Shown: positions 12,351 through 21,980 of the stretch, piece by piece
Layout: each line of letters begins with the position of its first letter
Position numbering within the stretch: the first letter of the stretch is position 1
NCBI GenBank assembly: GCA_029582265.1
Contig: CM055828.1
Coordinates: 2,401,402 to 2,465,401, forward strand
Source of the DNA: Zoroaster sp. YZ-2022
Taxonomy: Eukaryota; Echinodermata; Asteroidea; Forcipulatida; Zoroasteridae
Reading direction: 5' to 3'
DNA: 64,000 nt
Position numbers and translations under genes: made by a program
Notes under the pieces: generated by a model
What the model was told of the DNA's origin: nothing
The model's input: only the letters and a program-made list of their open reading frames with translations
The model's database searches: none

Positions 12351-12854
12351 TACAAGTCAAAAAGCACTTACAGTCCAAAAGATTTTTAGTTTTTTCCGGC
12401 CCCAAAACACACCAACAATGTGGTGTGGCCTTATGTGGGCTTATCAGTGCATTCATGGGAGATGTTCAACCTTACTGTGCATATAGCAAGGATAAACTTG
12501 GTTCTGATGACCAGTACCGCATAATGCTGTATATTTGAAGACTGCCCTCTGTTGTCCATATGACTTGTTTCTGACCTTAAATATTTCTGCAAATATTGTT
12601 CAAAAACGTGTGACAAATTTGTGATGAAATTCTCTGTTTAGTCTCAATACATATAATTATCTTTTATAATCATAAAGTATAGTATGATCTATAGTAGTCT
12701 GGAAAGAAAACAATTTTTTTTTTTTTTTACTATAGAACGGTACAGAACTCACCGTAAAAGAAAGAGGGCGCTAAACCTAAATAGCGGCCTAGATCTTTAT
12801 AATATGACCTCGCACATAAAAATAATAGTCTGACGCTATTTATTCATACTTATA
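12351..12854. other. non-coding, no gene seen
   Basis: Contains a T-rich run near 12714-12729. No supported gene or repeat boundary. Confidence 0.4.
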
Positions 12855-13030
12855 CCTCAACAGTCCCACCGGGGATGGGGCGGACATTGTACCGACATTG
12901 GGCCGACGGGTACTCTTTGACATAGGACTACAACCAATCGGCCATAAAGGCCGACATTAAACCAACAAATTGTCGACTTCCCACCAATGGTGGGACCAAC
13001 ATTTGTTGACCAACGGGTAATATATTTGGG
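12855..13030. repeat. degenerate short repeats around CCGACATTG / CCAACATTT
   Basis: Variants of CCGACATTG, CCAATCGGCC, CCCACCAATGGTGGGACC and CCAACATTTGTTG recur at short, irregular spacing in both orientations. It looks like the interior of a palindrome-rich non-autonomous transposon. No ends or duplication can be fixed. Confidence 0.5.
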
Positions 13031-14781
13031 GGTACCTGTATGACCCGAGCCCAAGTCATATTTATAAACAACGCCCTCTATCAATTGAAAGACATGATTC
13101 TGCACAAGTTTATTCAGAATCATTTTTATTAATATGCATGCTGGCCCAGGTGACATTATAGAGGCAAAACAATTAAACCATTAAAGAGAACTACAATTTC
13201 ATATGATACACTGTGGTGGATACAGGATTTAATCAACAGAATGGTACATGTTACCGGCCCTTATCATCCTATGAAAGGCATGTACTAAAAATGTAGACAC
13301 AAATGAAGTTCCTGGTTGCACCATAATCTTGTTAATCCACTACTTTATAACCAGAGAAATCACAAGAAGAATTCACAATTTGAAAAGAAGCTGGCAATGT
13401 CCATCAAAAAAGCTTACCTGTCTTAATAGTGGAACTTATTGGCGTCTTGAAATGTACAGCTCCATTTGAACAAATGCCTGGGGATATTCTTCGACATGCG
13501 TTGTAGGCTGCCATATATCAACCCGCGAGTTGGTTCGCTTTACTTGACTCGTTCGTAGAAAATCATCGTTTACATAATTTTATTGCAGAGTCCTCCAGTG
13601 TTTTTGAAACCACCTGCAACAATGAGGCGTGAATTTGAACCCAAATACCGTCCAGCTTGATGTTCTAAATCTGCAGCTTATACAAAAGTTATCAGTTGCA
13701 GGTTAATTAATGTATGAACGTGTACTGCTGGAATGCAAACATCACCGTTTGAGACATTCTTGTTGTCACCTGTCGTCTGATTATGTGCCGTGTTCATTGA
13801 TTTGACAAAACTACCGCGACAATATTACGTCTACACGTTTCAACCAATTGGGGCTGAATGATAATTTGCATAAAATACCGTCTGTCATTTGGGTTCAAAT
13901 TTTCATCGGTCATTTTCATCTGTGTAATAACGGCACCTAAAGACAAGCCTATACCTGCCCCTGGAGGTGGGGCCGTTAAACTAAATCATATTTTAATGGA
14001 AATATTAAGATTGTAGGAAAATGTCACTTTTTCCTTACTTTTTATGAACACAGCAAAGACCAAACTGAATATGATACTCATCTTTTTCTTTAATTTAATG
14101 TAAGTACAAATTCAAAAGGTACAATATGTAACCATTTCTAATTATTTTGGATAGGAAAGATAGGGTTCTATTGTAGGGGCAGTTTTTAAAGAGTTTTAAT
14201 TTGAGGGTCTTATATTTTAATTCAAGCAGTATCTCTGTTAAGGGCAAATCGTCTGGTTCGTATTCATAAATATACACTGACATAATAAACTAGCACCATA
14301 ACTTTAAGTTAAAAATATGAATAACCAGAGCATTAAAAGACAAAACTTTACTAATACTGGTTTGGTATGTAACTACTTTTTTGTTGTTTTTAATCTGAAA
14401 TCTCCACTGAAAAGCACCAGTCTATTGTTAATAATAGCCTCACGTATGTATTAGGAAACAAGATGGCTACTGTATGACAAATGTATATCATATAGGACAT
14501 GGACACTTTCTGAAAGCACACGGATGAAAACTAAACATACAACACTGGTAATGTTGGCAACACTGCTTCTGTAACTGATTACATTCTTTGAATCAAGATA
14601 CACATTAAACAACATGACATTTTCAGAAAAGTGTGAAAAAGCATTCCCAATTTTTACTGAAAACACCTAGAGCAAATACTTGTTCAAATTTCATGTTTTC
14701 TCTAAAATGTGATCTCTTCAGACAGGACATTTTTTAAAGGATGATTGGTACCTTTACCAACTTCACATCACCACTACATGC

Positions 14782-14910
14782 ATCAGGGCTATAGCCAGGG
14801 GGGGGGGGGGGGGTGCGAATTGTAATGACCGAGGTGAAGTAAATTTTGGGGAAAATTTCTCATGCCTACCCTTGTCCAATGTTTCCCCCCCCCCCCCCCC
14901 CCCCAAGATT
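14782..14910. repeat. G-run / C-run pair around GGCTATAGCC
   Basis: CAGGGCTATAGCCA leads into a run of more than 14 G; about 70 bases later a run of about 20 C follows. The two runs can pair as a hairpin, or form G-quadruplex or i-motif structures. Similar GC homopolymers occur near 10350, 35450, 38328, 43671, 44730 and 44908. Confidence 0.6.
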
Positions 14911-15117
14911 ACACCTCCCTGACATGTATATCATTTTTGGAATGTTCATTATTTTGACAGAAAGTTATAACAATGAACCTAGTCATGAAAACAGAAATAA
15001 GACAAAATAATGCAATATATATAATGTAATGATACTGGACATTCGTGGTTTCACCAGATATGAATGACTCCAAAGAAAACTTGATAATTTTTACAATTTT
15101 CCGTCACATTAATTTTC

Positions 15118-15430
15118 ACCTGGCATTGTTCTCTTTACAAAGATCAGATATTTTGTACAGAAGTTCAGAATTTATGTCTCCAGATGACAGAAGTTCATTT
15201 GTAAATTTAATTGATTGATTGTACTAAAATGATAGCAACTCAGACAAATATTTCAAGGGATGTTGGACACCATCAACTTAACAACCAAGTAAAGCTCATG
15301 TTAATCTGTGATCATTTATGTTTTTAGAATACCAAAAATGTCTAGGGGTTTAAAGAGATATTTCCAGCCATGTGAAACAAGTGTCAGACAAAGGTTGTGT
15401 GCATCTTTAAAGGGATTGATAACCTTTGAC
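15118..15430. repeat. dispersed repeat with relative at 60055-60270
   Basis: The ordered landmarks TTTCAAGG(G/A)ATGTT, a CATCAACTT(A/T)A segment, a TGATCA(A)TTTATGTTT segment and AGAATACCAA are shared with 60155-60245. It is probably an old copy of a non-autonomous element. No coding frame. Confidence 0.6.
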
Positions 15431-16357
15431 CTCATGGTAACCCTAAATCATGGCCTTTCTATTTTAGAAAGTGTAAAAGTCAAGTTCTTGAAGATAAATT
15501 CTAGAAATTACAGATAAATTATTTTAAATACAGATCAATCATACTAGTTTAAAAACCACAGAACCACCACAGATGAACAATAATATTTCATCTGAAATTG
15601 ATTGAGAACATGCAAACATTTCAAGTTTAAAAGCAAAACAGATAAAGCACATCAACAGAAGAATAATGGTTGTTTCTATTTTCCTTATAAATCAACAATA
15701 CCATATTTTATACAAACACTACTAAACATTTATCTGTTCCACAGAAATGCTAAATCAGGAGACAAATTGCAATCACTCTCTTTATAAAATACATCCATTT
15801 CATCCCCTTTTGGTGAGAGTTATGGTCTCCTTTCTCATATCAGATCCCTTCCTCATCCAACACCAAATTATTACCCGCTTAGTATCACACTGTGAAGGCA
15901 TTGACACTTTCTCTTTTACTAATGACCTATCAGGATGGTAATTCTACAAATTTACCAGTACAGGAGAAATGTAACCAGACTAACATTAACATATCATTAA
16001 ATTTGGTCAGAATTGTGCAAGAACTCTAAAATATTACCTGCTAATTGGGCCAATTAATTAATAATTACGGATGGGTGTTAAGGTGTACCCCTCTGTGTAT
16101 GTCAATGTCTCAATGATAGTGGAAATTCACATACCAGTCGTGATACAAATACAATGAATGTATGTATATAACCACAGATATAAATAAAAGATCTGTATAA
16201 CTGTGTTAATAGTGACTATATATTTGCAGAATACTGCATTTTATTTTCTTTGAATGTTTTCATCAATTCCTCAATGCACTAATAATCTTTAACTTTTTGG
16301 TAACCTTCACACACAGGATAATCATGCTATAATGAACATCAGGGTACAAAATGTTTA

Positions 16358-16520
16358 TTAAATGGGAAATATCGTCACGATTAACAGAACATGGAATCGC
16401 TGTGCTAGGTCATATTACCGTTGCTACTGCATAAATAAGCCAGTAAATTTCAGTCACTAGGACACCAGTTCCATGCCTGATTACAAGTCTGCTTTGATCG
16501 TGACGATACTGTCCCTTTAA
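16358..16520. mobile_element. MITE family A copy 3 (internally deleted)
   Basis: Bounded by TTAA at 16358-16361 and 16517-16520, with inverted ends (ATATCGTCACGAT at left, ATCGTGACGATACTGTCCCTT at right). The interior is shorter than in other copies. The right TTAA runs straight into CCCTCCTAT, the terminus typical of the piggyBac-like MITEs elsewhere in the window. Confidence 0.8.
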
Positions 16521-17065
16521 CCCTCCTATTATCAGTGTTGTTCTTTACAAAGTGGACCCATACTTCAAAATTTTGAGGTACACACTTTCTTATCTAAAGA
16601 TTAATGGCATACCCCAAGGCTCTTCAGATAGATGGGGTAAACTGAAGCAGCCACCTGCTTTGTTTCATTGCAAGGTTAACTTGAAATAAACCAGTGCAGT
16701 AACTCGGGGTATACACATACTGTGTGAAGGTCAGAACACTGTTTTTGTCCCAGACCCAGGGGCATTTTGGGGTATCCATGTACCATTCTTGTGTACAGTA
16801 TGCAATATTTTAAGGCATGCATAGAAAAAGCATTGTGTACTTATCAGTTTTTGTTTTTGTGGCATTTGAGACTGCATGTATACAAGGGTTTTTAAATAAT
16901 CATTCATTTAGTGATTCATAGCTCCAATACTAAATGTTGCCCTAGTGAAGATACACTCAGGCAACTAGTTCATGGTTAAGATAGCTGCTTAAGTAAATTG
17001 CGCCTTCATATGTCAGCACACCAAGCCAAATGTGGTGTTCTACACTGTATTCACCGTCATGCTTT
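16521..17065 (-). other. 3' flank / probable 3' UTR of the zinc-finger gene
   Basis: Lies directly downstream of the minus-strand stop codon at 17066. AATAAA-like signals on the minus strand occur at 16241-16246, further out. The extent of the UTR cannot be fixed from sequence alone. Confidence 0.4.
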
Positions 17066-18529
17066 TCAGGAACAATTATGCAAATGAGATGCAAATTCAT
17101 ATTTGTTACCACAATCCTTCCCGCAGAAATTGCATTCAAATGGTGAATGAAAGCCATGAGCTCCACGATGGATGGTGAAGAGTACATTATCAGGAAAGGT
17201 GATTTTACAATGGACACAGCAGTATTTGGACTGATTTGGGGTAGTACCACCACCTCTATTTGTGGATAATGGTATAGTCTGTGTCGATGCACTTGCTATA
17301 TTGCTGTGTGTTGTAGTGGGCGATGGCATGTCAAACGGGGATGTGTTTTCTCTTGCAGAGACTGACTGCCCAATGCTGCCATCATGGCTTGCTGGTCTTG
17401 CGCTATCATGACCCTGATTCTGCAGGTTTGGAAACATATTTTCCGAGGTGGAATCCGAGCCAAGCCTGTCCCTTTGTGATACCCCATCATTTACAACCCT
17501 GTGATCCCTACCAGACACTGGCAGCCAGCTCTCCTGCTGACATTGTGATGTAAGCAGTCCTTGTTCTTGTTTCACTGGTACAGGTGCAGCAAAGTCATTC
17601 TGAGATATAGCAACAGGCACAGGGGACGTGTCCATCATGGATGATTGGTTAGTGGAGAACGTATAAGCCACACTGCTGGAGCTTGTGATATTCTCTTGGC
17701 GAGTGCCTTCTTGTTGTTCTACGCTTTCCTCACAGTTCTCACTTTGGTCTAAAATGGTTCCATCAGGGTGATCAGTCATCATATGATTCATAAAGCTATC
17801 TTCGCTTGCGAATGTAGACAGGCAGTGGTTACAAACAAAAATATGACTATCACTCTGTTGCAGTTGCTGCCCATCTTGCTTTCCCTCTGCGGTCATACTG
17901 ACCCCCTCATCATCATCATTTTCAATAATTTCAATGACTTCAGGAGGGTCGTCGAGTGGGGCAATGAGTGAGCTACTCGCCAGAAGACTGTGCTCTGATA
18001 AGTCATTCAAACTTGCTTGTCTGATAGCTTTCTTCTCTTGCCGAAACTGGGTCCGACCAGCATTCACATTTGTTGTCCACATGGAAGCTGTCGATGCTGC
18101 AGAATTAGCTGTCCCGGGAGACTGCGAAGATCTTGGCATAACAAGGGACATGGTCAAGTTGTTGTTCGGGGAGAACCCATTGTGCTTGGGCTTAATAAGT
18201 TTATACTGCGTAGCTTGCTGGACTTGGGGTGCGGCAGCTCTGTTCTGATGGGAATGAGTTTGGACAGGCTGGGGCTGTTGCTGCAGCGTGCTGCTGGTGC
18301 TGATGGCAAAAGGTCCACTTTCAACCTGCACAGGGTGGTACTCACTGGTTGTGGGTGCAACTGCGAACATACCATCAGGCATATAATTAGGATTCAGATA
18401 GGGGGAAATGTTCGAGACCCTGGATGTCTGGTGGACTTTTAAGAGATGAAACATGAGTTGGCATTCACGTTGGCAGTGGAAGTTACGGCACTGGAAACAA
18501 CGATACTGGCAGCGGTCTTTGTGTTTAAT
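17066..18529 (-). CDS. zinc-finger gene, terminal coding exon
   Basis: Codes for residues 99-585. The acceptor is TTTCTAG just upstream of 18529 in phase 0; the stop TGA is at 17068-17066. It holds finger 4, the long low-complexity linker, finger 5 and the terminal dimerisation-type finger pair. The open frame begins 25 codons upstream of its first Met, showing it is an internal continuation. Confidence 0.85.
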   Translation of the reverse strand: MKHKDRCQYRCFQCRNFHCQRECQLMFHLLKVHQTSRVSNISPYLNPNYMPDGMFAVAPTTSEYHPVQVESGPFAISTSSTLQQQPQPVQTHSHQNRAAAPQVQQATQYKLIKPKHNGFSPNNNLTMSLVMPRSSQSPGTANSAASTASMWTTNVNAGRTQFRQEKKAIRQASLNDLSEHSLLASSSLIAPLDDPPEVIEIIENDDDEGVSMTAEGKQDGQQLQQSDSHIFVCNHCLSTFASEDSFMNHMMTDHPDGTILDQSENCEESVEQQEGTRQENITSSSSVAYTFSTNQSSMMDTSPVPVAISQNDFAAPVPVKQEQGLLTSQCQQESWLPVSGRDHRVVNDGVSQRDRLGSDSTSENMFPNLQNQGHDSARPASHDGSIGQSVSARENTSPFDMPSPTTTHSNIASASTQTIPLSTNRGGGTTPNQSKYCCVHCKITFPDNVLFTIHRGAHGFHSPFECNFCGKDCGNKYEFASHLHNCS

Positions 18530-19642
18530 CTAGAAATAAACAATAAGGAAAGGATTTTATTGATAGGTAAAAGGACTGATCAATAATTACAGGCTTGTTG
18601 TAAGTTGACAACTTTTTCCCGGAGAATATAAAAAGCAATTCAAGTAAATAGTTACCTGAACATGTTGACGAAGGGTGCTACTCTGCACACAGCAATATGT
18701 GCAGTACTGACACTTATGTGGTCTCTGAAATGTGTGCATGCGCCTGTTGACAAAGTGATAGAGACAGTTAAAGTAATTGAACTGAGTGAGTTAAGGATGT
18801 GCTTTCATCGCTAACTCCGGTTGTGCAAACAACACAGCCCTAATTGGACAGGGGTCATGCCTATGTTCCCTCAGCCCTATGTTCCCTCAGCCCTATGTTC
18901 CCTCAATGCCTAACATTTTTTTAAATCCAAATTAGGCCCTATGTTCCCTCAACCCTATGTTCCTCATCCCAAAATAGACCCTATGTAACATAGGGAACAT
19001 AGGGTCTATTTTGGGATGAGGGAACATAGGGCTGAGGGAACATAGGGTCTATTTTGGGATGAGGGAACATAGGGCTGAGGGAACATAGGGCTGAGGGAAC
19101 ATAAGGCTGAGGGAACTTGAGTACGGTCCCATTGGACATTACCAACTGCAGTACTATTATCATCCATGTTTTCCGCTATTTTACTGGCAAGTTCTGGAAT
19201 TGTTTTTGTTTTCATTGGAACATTGAAAATTTCCTTATAGAAATTAAAACAAATACAATGTATCTTGAATTGCCGTTTTCTCAAAAATGTAAGCATCAAC
19301 TGTGCTGAAACTGTCACAGGTTGGTTTTATGATATATTTCCTGAAAAATAGATGGTTGAAATTAAGGTATGTTTCAAAAACCAATGTTGTACCTTCCCTT
19401 TAAACCAAAACAAAAGTTACAACATGAGATACATACTGCTCATGCACTTTGCAGTTACTACGAGACTGTGTGCTGTAACTGCAGTAGCGACATTTGAATG
19501 CTTTCTCCTCGCTGTGGTTTCTTATGTGGTTTTTAAGCAATGCCATCCGTTTTGCTGAAAATGAACAATTTGGGAAGGAACACTTGAACCTTGGAAATGC
19601 AGACATCATGGAGCCGGAGGTTGACCGGTTGTTCAGCTTCAT
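17066..19642 (-). CDS. Hunchback/Ikaros-type C2H2 zinc-finger transcription factor (3 coding exons)
   Basis: A sequence-specific nuclear DNA-binding protein of about 585 residues. Coding exons on the minus strand are 19642-19437, 18743-18656 and 18529-17066. Splice phases agree, and each junction falls inside a finger with correct C/H spacing. An N-terminal array of four fingers has zinc ligands C21/C26/H39/H43, C51/C54/H67/H72, C80/C83/H96/H101 and C109/C112/H126/H131. A lone finger is C331/C334/H347/H352. The C-terminal pair is C536/C539/H552/H556 and C564/C567/H580/C584. The pair carries DNVLFTIHRGAHGF and PFECNFCG, the hallmark of Ikaros, Hunchback and TRPS1 C-terminal dimerisation fingers; the last finger is C2HC. 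The N-terminal NHIRNH..KAFKCRYCSYS recalls Hunchback and Pegasus. A Gln/Ser-rich linker and an acidic VIEIIENDDDE (a possible SUMO-interacting motif, about 295-306) lie between. ATG 19642 is the first exonic base after a good acceptor, so an upstream exon may exist. Orthology within this group is unsettled. Confidence 0.82.
18656..18743 (-). CDS. zinc-finger gene, middle exon (88 bases)
   Basis: Too short to stand out as an open frame. It is flanked by TCAACAG acceptor and GTAAC donor on the minus strand. It codes for RMHTFQRPHKCQYC and onwards, completing finger 2 and carrying most of finger 3. The one-base leading phase matches the two-base overhang of the preceding exon, and the HVQ end joins IKH of the next exon to give a correct H-x4-H. 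Confidence 0.85.
18851..19130. mobile_element. palindromic hAT-like MITE, copy 1 (CCCTATGTTCCCTCA)
   Basis: The element runs from GGGGTCATGCC to GAGTACGGTCCC, flanked by the identical 8-mer ATTGGACA at 18843-18850 and 19131-19138. The left half repeats CCCTATGTTCCCTCA(G/A); the right half repeats its complement, so the whole folds into a hairpin. It lies in the first coding intron of the zinc-finger gene. The 8-bp duplication is what hAT-type transposases leave. Confidence 0.88.
19160..19402. repeat. repeat family B fragment with TTCCCTTTAA end
   Basis: Contains TTTTACTGGCAAGTT, TTTTCATTGGAACAT and AAATTAAAACAAA as in 8618-8965. It ends with AACCAATGTTGTACCTTCCCTTTAA about 35 bases downstream of the first coding exon's donor. 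Similar ends recur at about 11675, 25380, 30425, 35150 and 50485. Confidence 0.55.
19437..19642 (-). CDS. zinc-finger gene, first recognised coding exon
   Basis: The acceptor TTTTTCAG is followed at once by ATG; the donor is GTATGT after 19437. It codes for finger 1 (C-x4-C-x12-H-x3-H) and most of finger 2. The donor splits finger 2 between its two histidines, and the phase fits the 88-base exon. If a further 5' coding exon exists it must join in phase 0. Confidence 0.8.
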
Positions 19643-20092
19643 CTGAAAAACCAATGATTTGATTTTTCTAAGTGTTCTGCAATTGAAAAAACATCTCATA
19701 TTTGTCTAAAACATAAGTAGTTGTTCACAGTTAATGCAGTTTTTTTATAATCAAAATTTGCATTTTTATTTGTGTTAATTGACATTTTTAATAACCATGT
19801 ATCACTGTAATAATGACAGTACCTCAACAGACTAAGCTGGGATATTTTGCAATAACCAACTGTTTACAATGTGCATTTATGGTATCGTGTAAAATTGGTT
19901 ACAAGTAACCAACAACGTTCTAGTTGTGACTTTAATTGTGACTTTAATTGAGGTAATTGAGCAGCCAGAGATCTGGACTTGGACCGTGTAAGGATTTTAC
20001 CTAGTCTAGTTTGTCTAGATTTAGCCAAGGATAACGATTACTATCAGTCCTTCCAGCTAGTCCAAGAATATGGTTACTGTAACACTAACCCT

Positions 20093-20370
20093 GTAACCCT
20101 CCTACTATAGCTGAACTTTAGTGGCAAGTAGCTATAGTGGTCAAAATCAGTCAACTGCCTAACTGTTTTGACTGTTGATCCAAATGTGCACACAAGGGCA
20201 CTTTTGACAATGCTTTTACCAGTCAAAAGCATTCAACTCATTTTGACCTGTAAATGCTTACTAGGCATACATGTAAGGTTTGACAATGTTTGACTTTAAG
20301 TGCACTAGATACCTTGGGAAGTATATCAACATTTTGACTGATTTTGACACTTGTAGTCACAGAAGGGTTA
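20093..20370. mobile_element. piggyBac-like MITE family D, divergent copy
   Basis: Runs from GTAACCCTCCTA to AGAAGGGTTAC, inverted ends. The interior has many TTTTGAC/GTCAAAA words and is colinear with the copy at 47942-48203. The expected TTAA is altered to GTAA/TTAC here. Confidence 0.7.
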
Positions 20371-20745
20371 CGTCAAGTACATTGGAAGATCAGGGAGGAG
20401 GGGGGGGCACGTAAATTTACTAAACATTTTTTATGCCCCCTTTTTGGGTAGTGTTCTGTCAACTTTTTTGAGACCCTGAAATCGCCCTTGATACAGTTCA
20501 ACACATACATGTTCATGCATGTGTTCACTCAGTGAATCACTGCCATGTTCAAGATCAAACAATGGGATTGCACTTATGTGTACATACCTGTGGTGTATGT
20601 ATGTCAGCGAGTGACCTACTTTTGACCTCAGTGAGGGTGCCCTTTAGGCCTGTGACATCATATGCAACTGCTCTATTATAGTAACAATGGCAATGCTCCA
20701 GGACCAGGGTAAACAATTAAAAGATTGCCAAAACTCAGCACAAAA

Positions 20746-21840
20746 TTATTTCAAATGACTAAAACTCCAGATATTGAGCACCAACAAATTGACTATATCC
20801 CCAGGTAAAGACCTCAGGCTGCGCAGAAAAAGGTGCATTACAATTTGCATACATAAGTCATGAATAACGTAACACTGACTAACAGCGCAAACAAAAAACA
20901 CACACACGTCCCACACACACAAAACATCAGAAATTTCTGGTCGGAATTTAATACCCCAAATTGACCCAAAATTATCAAGCTTAACATGAAGGAGCGAACA
21001 TACTGCCATTATCTGTTGGCACGCAGAAAAACCCGCTGCACAAAATTGACAAAAGACGGGAAACACCAAGCACGCCGAAAGCTCACTTTACATATAGCTG
21101 GCCGTGTATGTTATTTGTGTAATTTTGTGTATTGAATTTCGTCCCCAATGGTCTTGCTCATTCACACGACAATAATAGTGGTCTCAATCATTATGAGGAC
21201 GAGGTTGATTGTATTGCATTTCTCTTTTTAGCGTTATAATTCGCCCACATAGGCTGCAGACGCGCCCAAATAAATGACCTTTTGCCTTGACCCCCGGCCT
21301 ACATTATAGTCGTTACCGCACTGCTGGTACCCGCCAAGTACGTCATCACGTAAAGATGTGTTAAAAATTGCTGTAGACCACCCGTGTTATTCATGGCCGA
21401 CTGACTTCCGAGCCACCATCGGGATAGTTGCAGTAAATCAGGCTCCTATTCTCAACACTTCCGTTTTCCTTTAAACATGACTGTGGGTCAGATTTCCATC
21501 TGATAATCAAGTACCGGGTTATCCAGAAATAGCAGCCCAGTGGAGCTGTGTTTTCCGGGAAGTGAAAGGTTGTATGAGGCGGTCAGTGAATCATTTTGTA
21601 ACTAACGTTAACGTTTAACGCACGCATTGACCGTGGTCATGGAACATTGAATATGTCGAAATCTGCGTCGAACTACAGTCAGTACAGATTGGACAATTTA
21701 ATGTTAGGCCCTTTTTATTAATGCAGTGAAGATATAGCAGAAAACAATAGCCTTTACAAATGACTAATTAAAGTTAGTACTCCAAATGGCAGACCGTGTG
21801 GTCATGTACTACATGTATGTTGTAACGTTGGTTATGAAAA
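20746..21840. promoter_or_regulatory. possible bidirectional promoter interval
   Basis: Lies between the divergent start codons of the two genes. From about 21080 the sequence is richer in CpG than its surroundings. It contains TACGTCA at 21339-21345, a CREB/ATF-type site. No TATA box is placed convincingly. Transcription starts, and any 5' UTR exon of the minus-strand gene, cannot be fixed by eye. Confidence 0.45.
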
Positions 21841-21980
21841 ATGGCTGCTGCACAACAGGCTGTATTTAATAATCAAGCTATAGGCCTACCACTACCAGGA
21901 GTACGACAACAGCAAGAACAAGTTACTCAACCAAGTCCAAACAGGATACAGGAAGAAGATATCAAGAAAAAAGCATTGTG
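21841..21980 (+). CDS. RFX-like gene exon 1
   Basis: Starts MAAAQQAVFNNQ and ends within the Trp codon of ALW. The donor is GTAAGA, which is in frame with a stop if unspliced. The in-frame TGA at 21835-21837 makes 21841 the first usable Met. Too short to stand out as an open frame. Confidence 0.8.

Larger units (their letters stand above)
13031..16357. other. mostly non-coding with scattered repeats
   Basis: No supported gene. On the minus strand a consensus-like donor (AG|GTAAGC) occurs near 13415-13420, next to a mixed-composition stretch, but no open frame supports an exon. A G-run and C-run pair lies at about 14797-14904. A dispersed repeat at 15118-15430 has a relative at 60055-60270. 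Confidence 0.4.

Noticed and set aside
20093..20370. Regulatory element between the two genes
   Set aside because: The sequence is a copy of the MITE at 47942-48203, so its position in the intergenic interval is not evidence of function.
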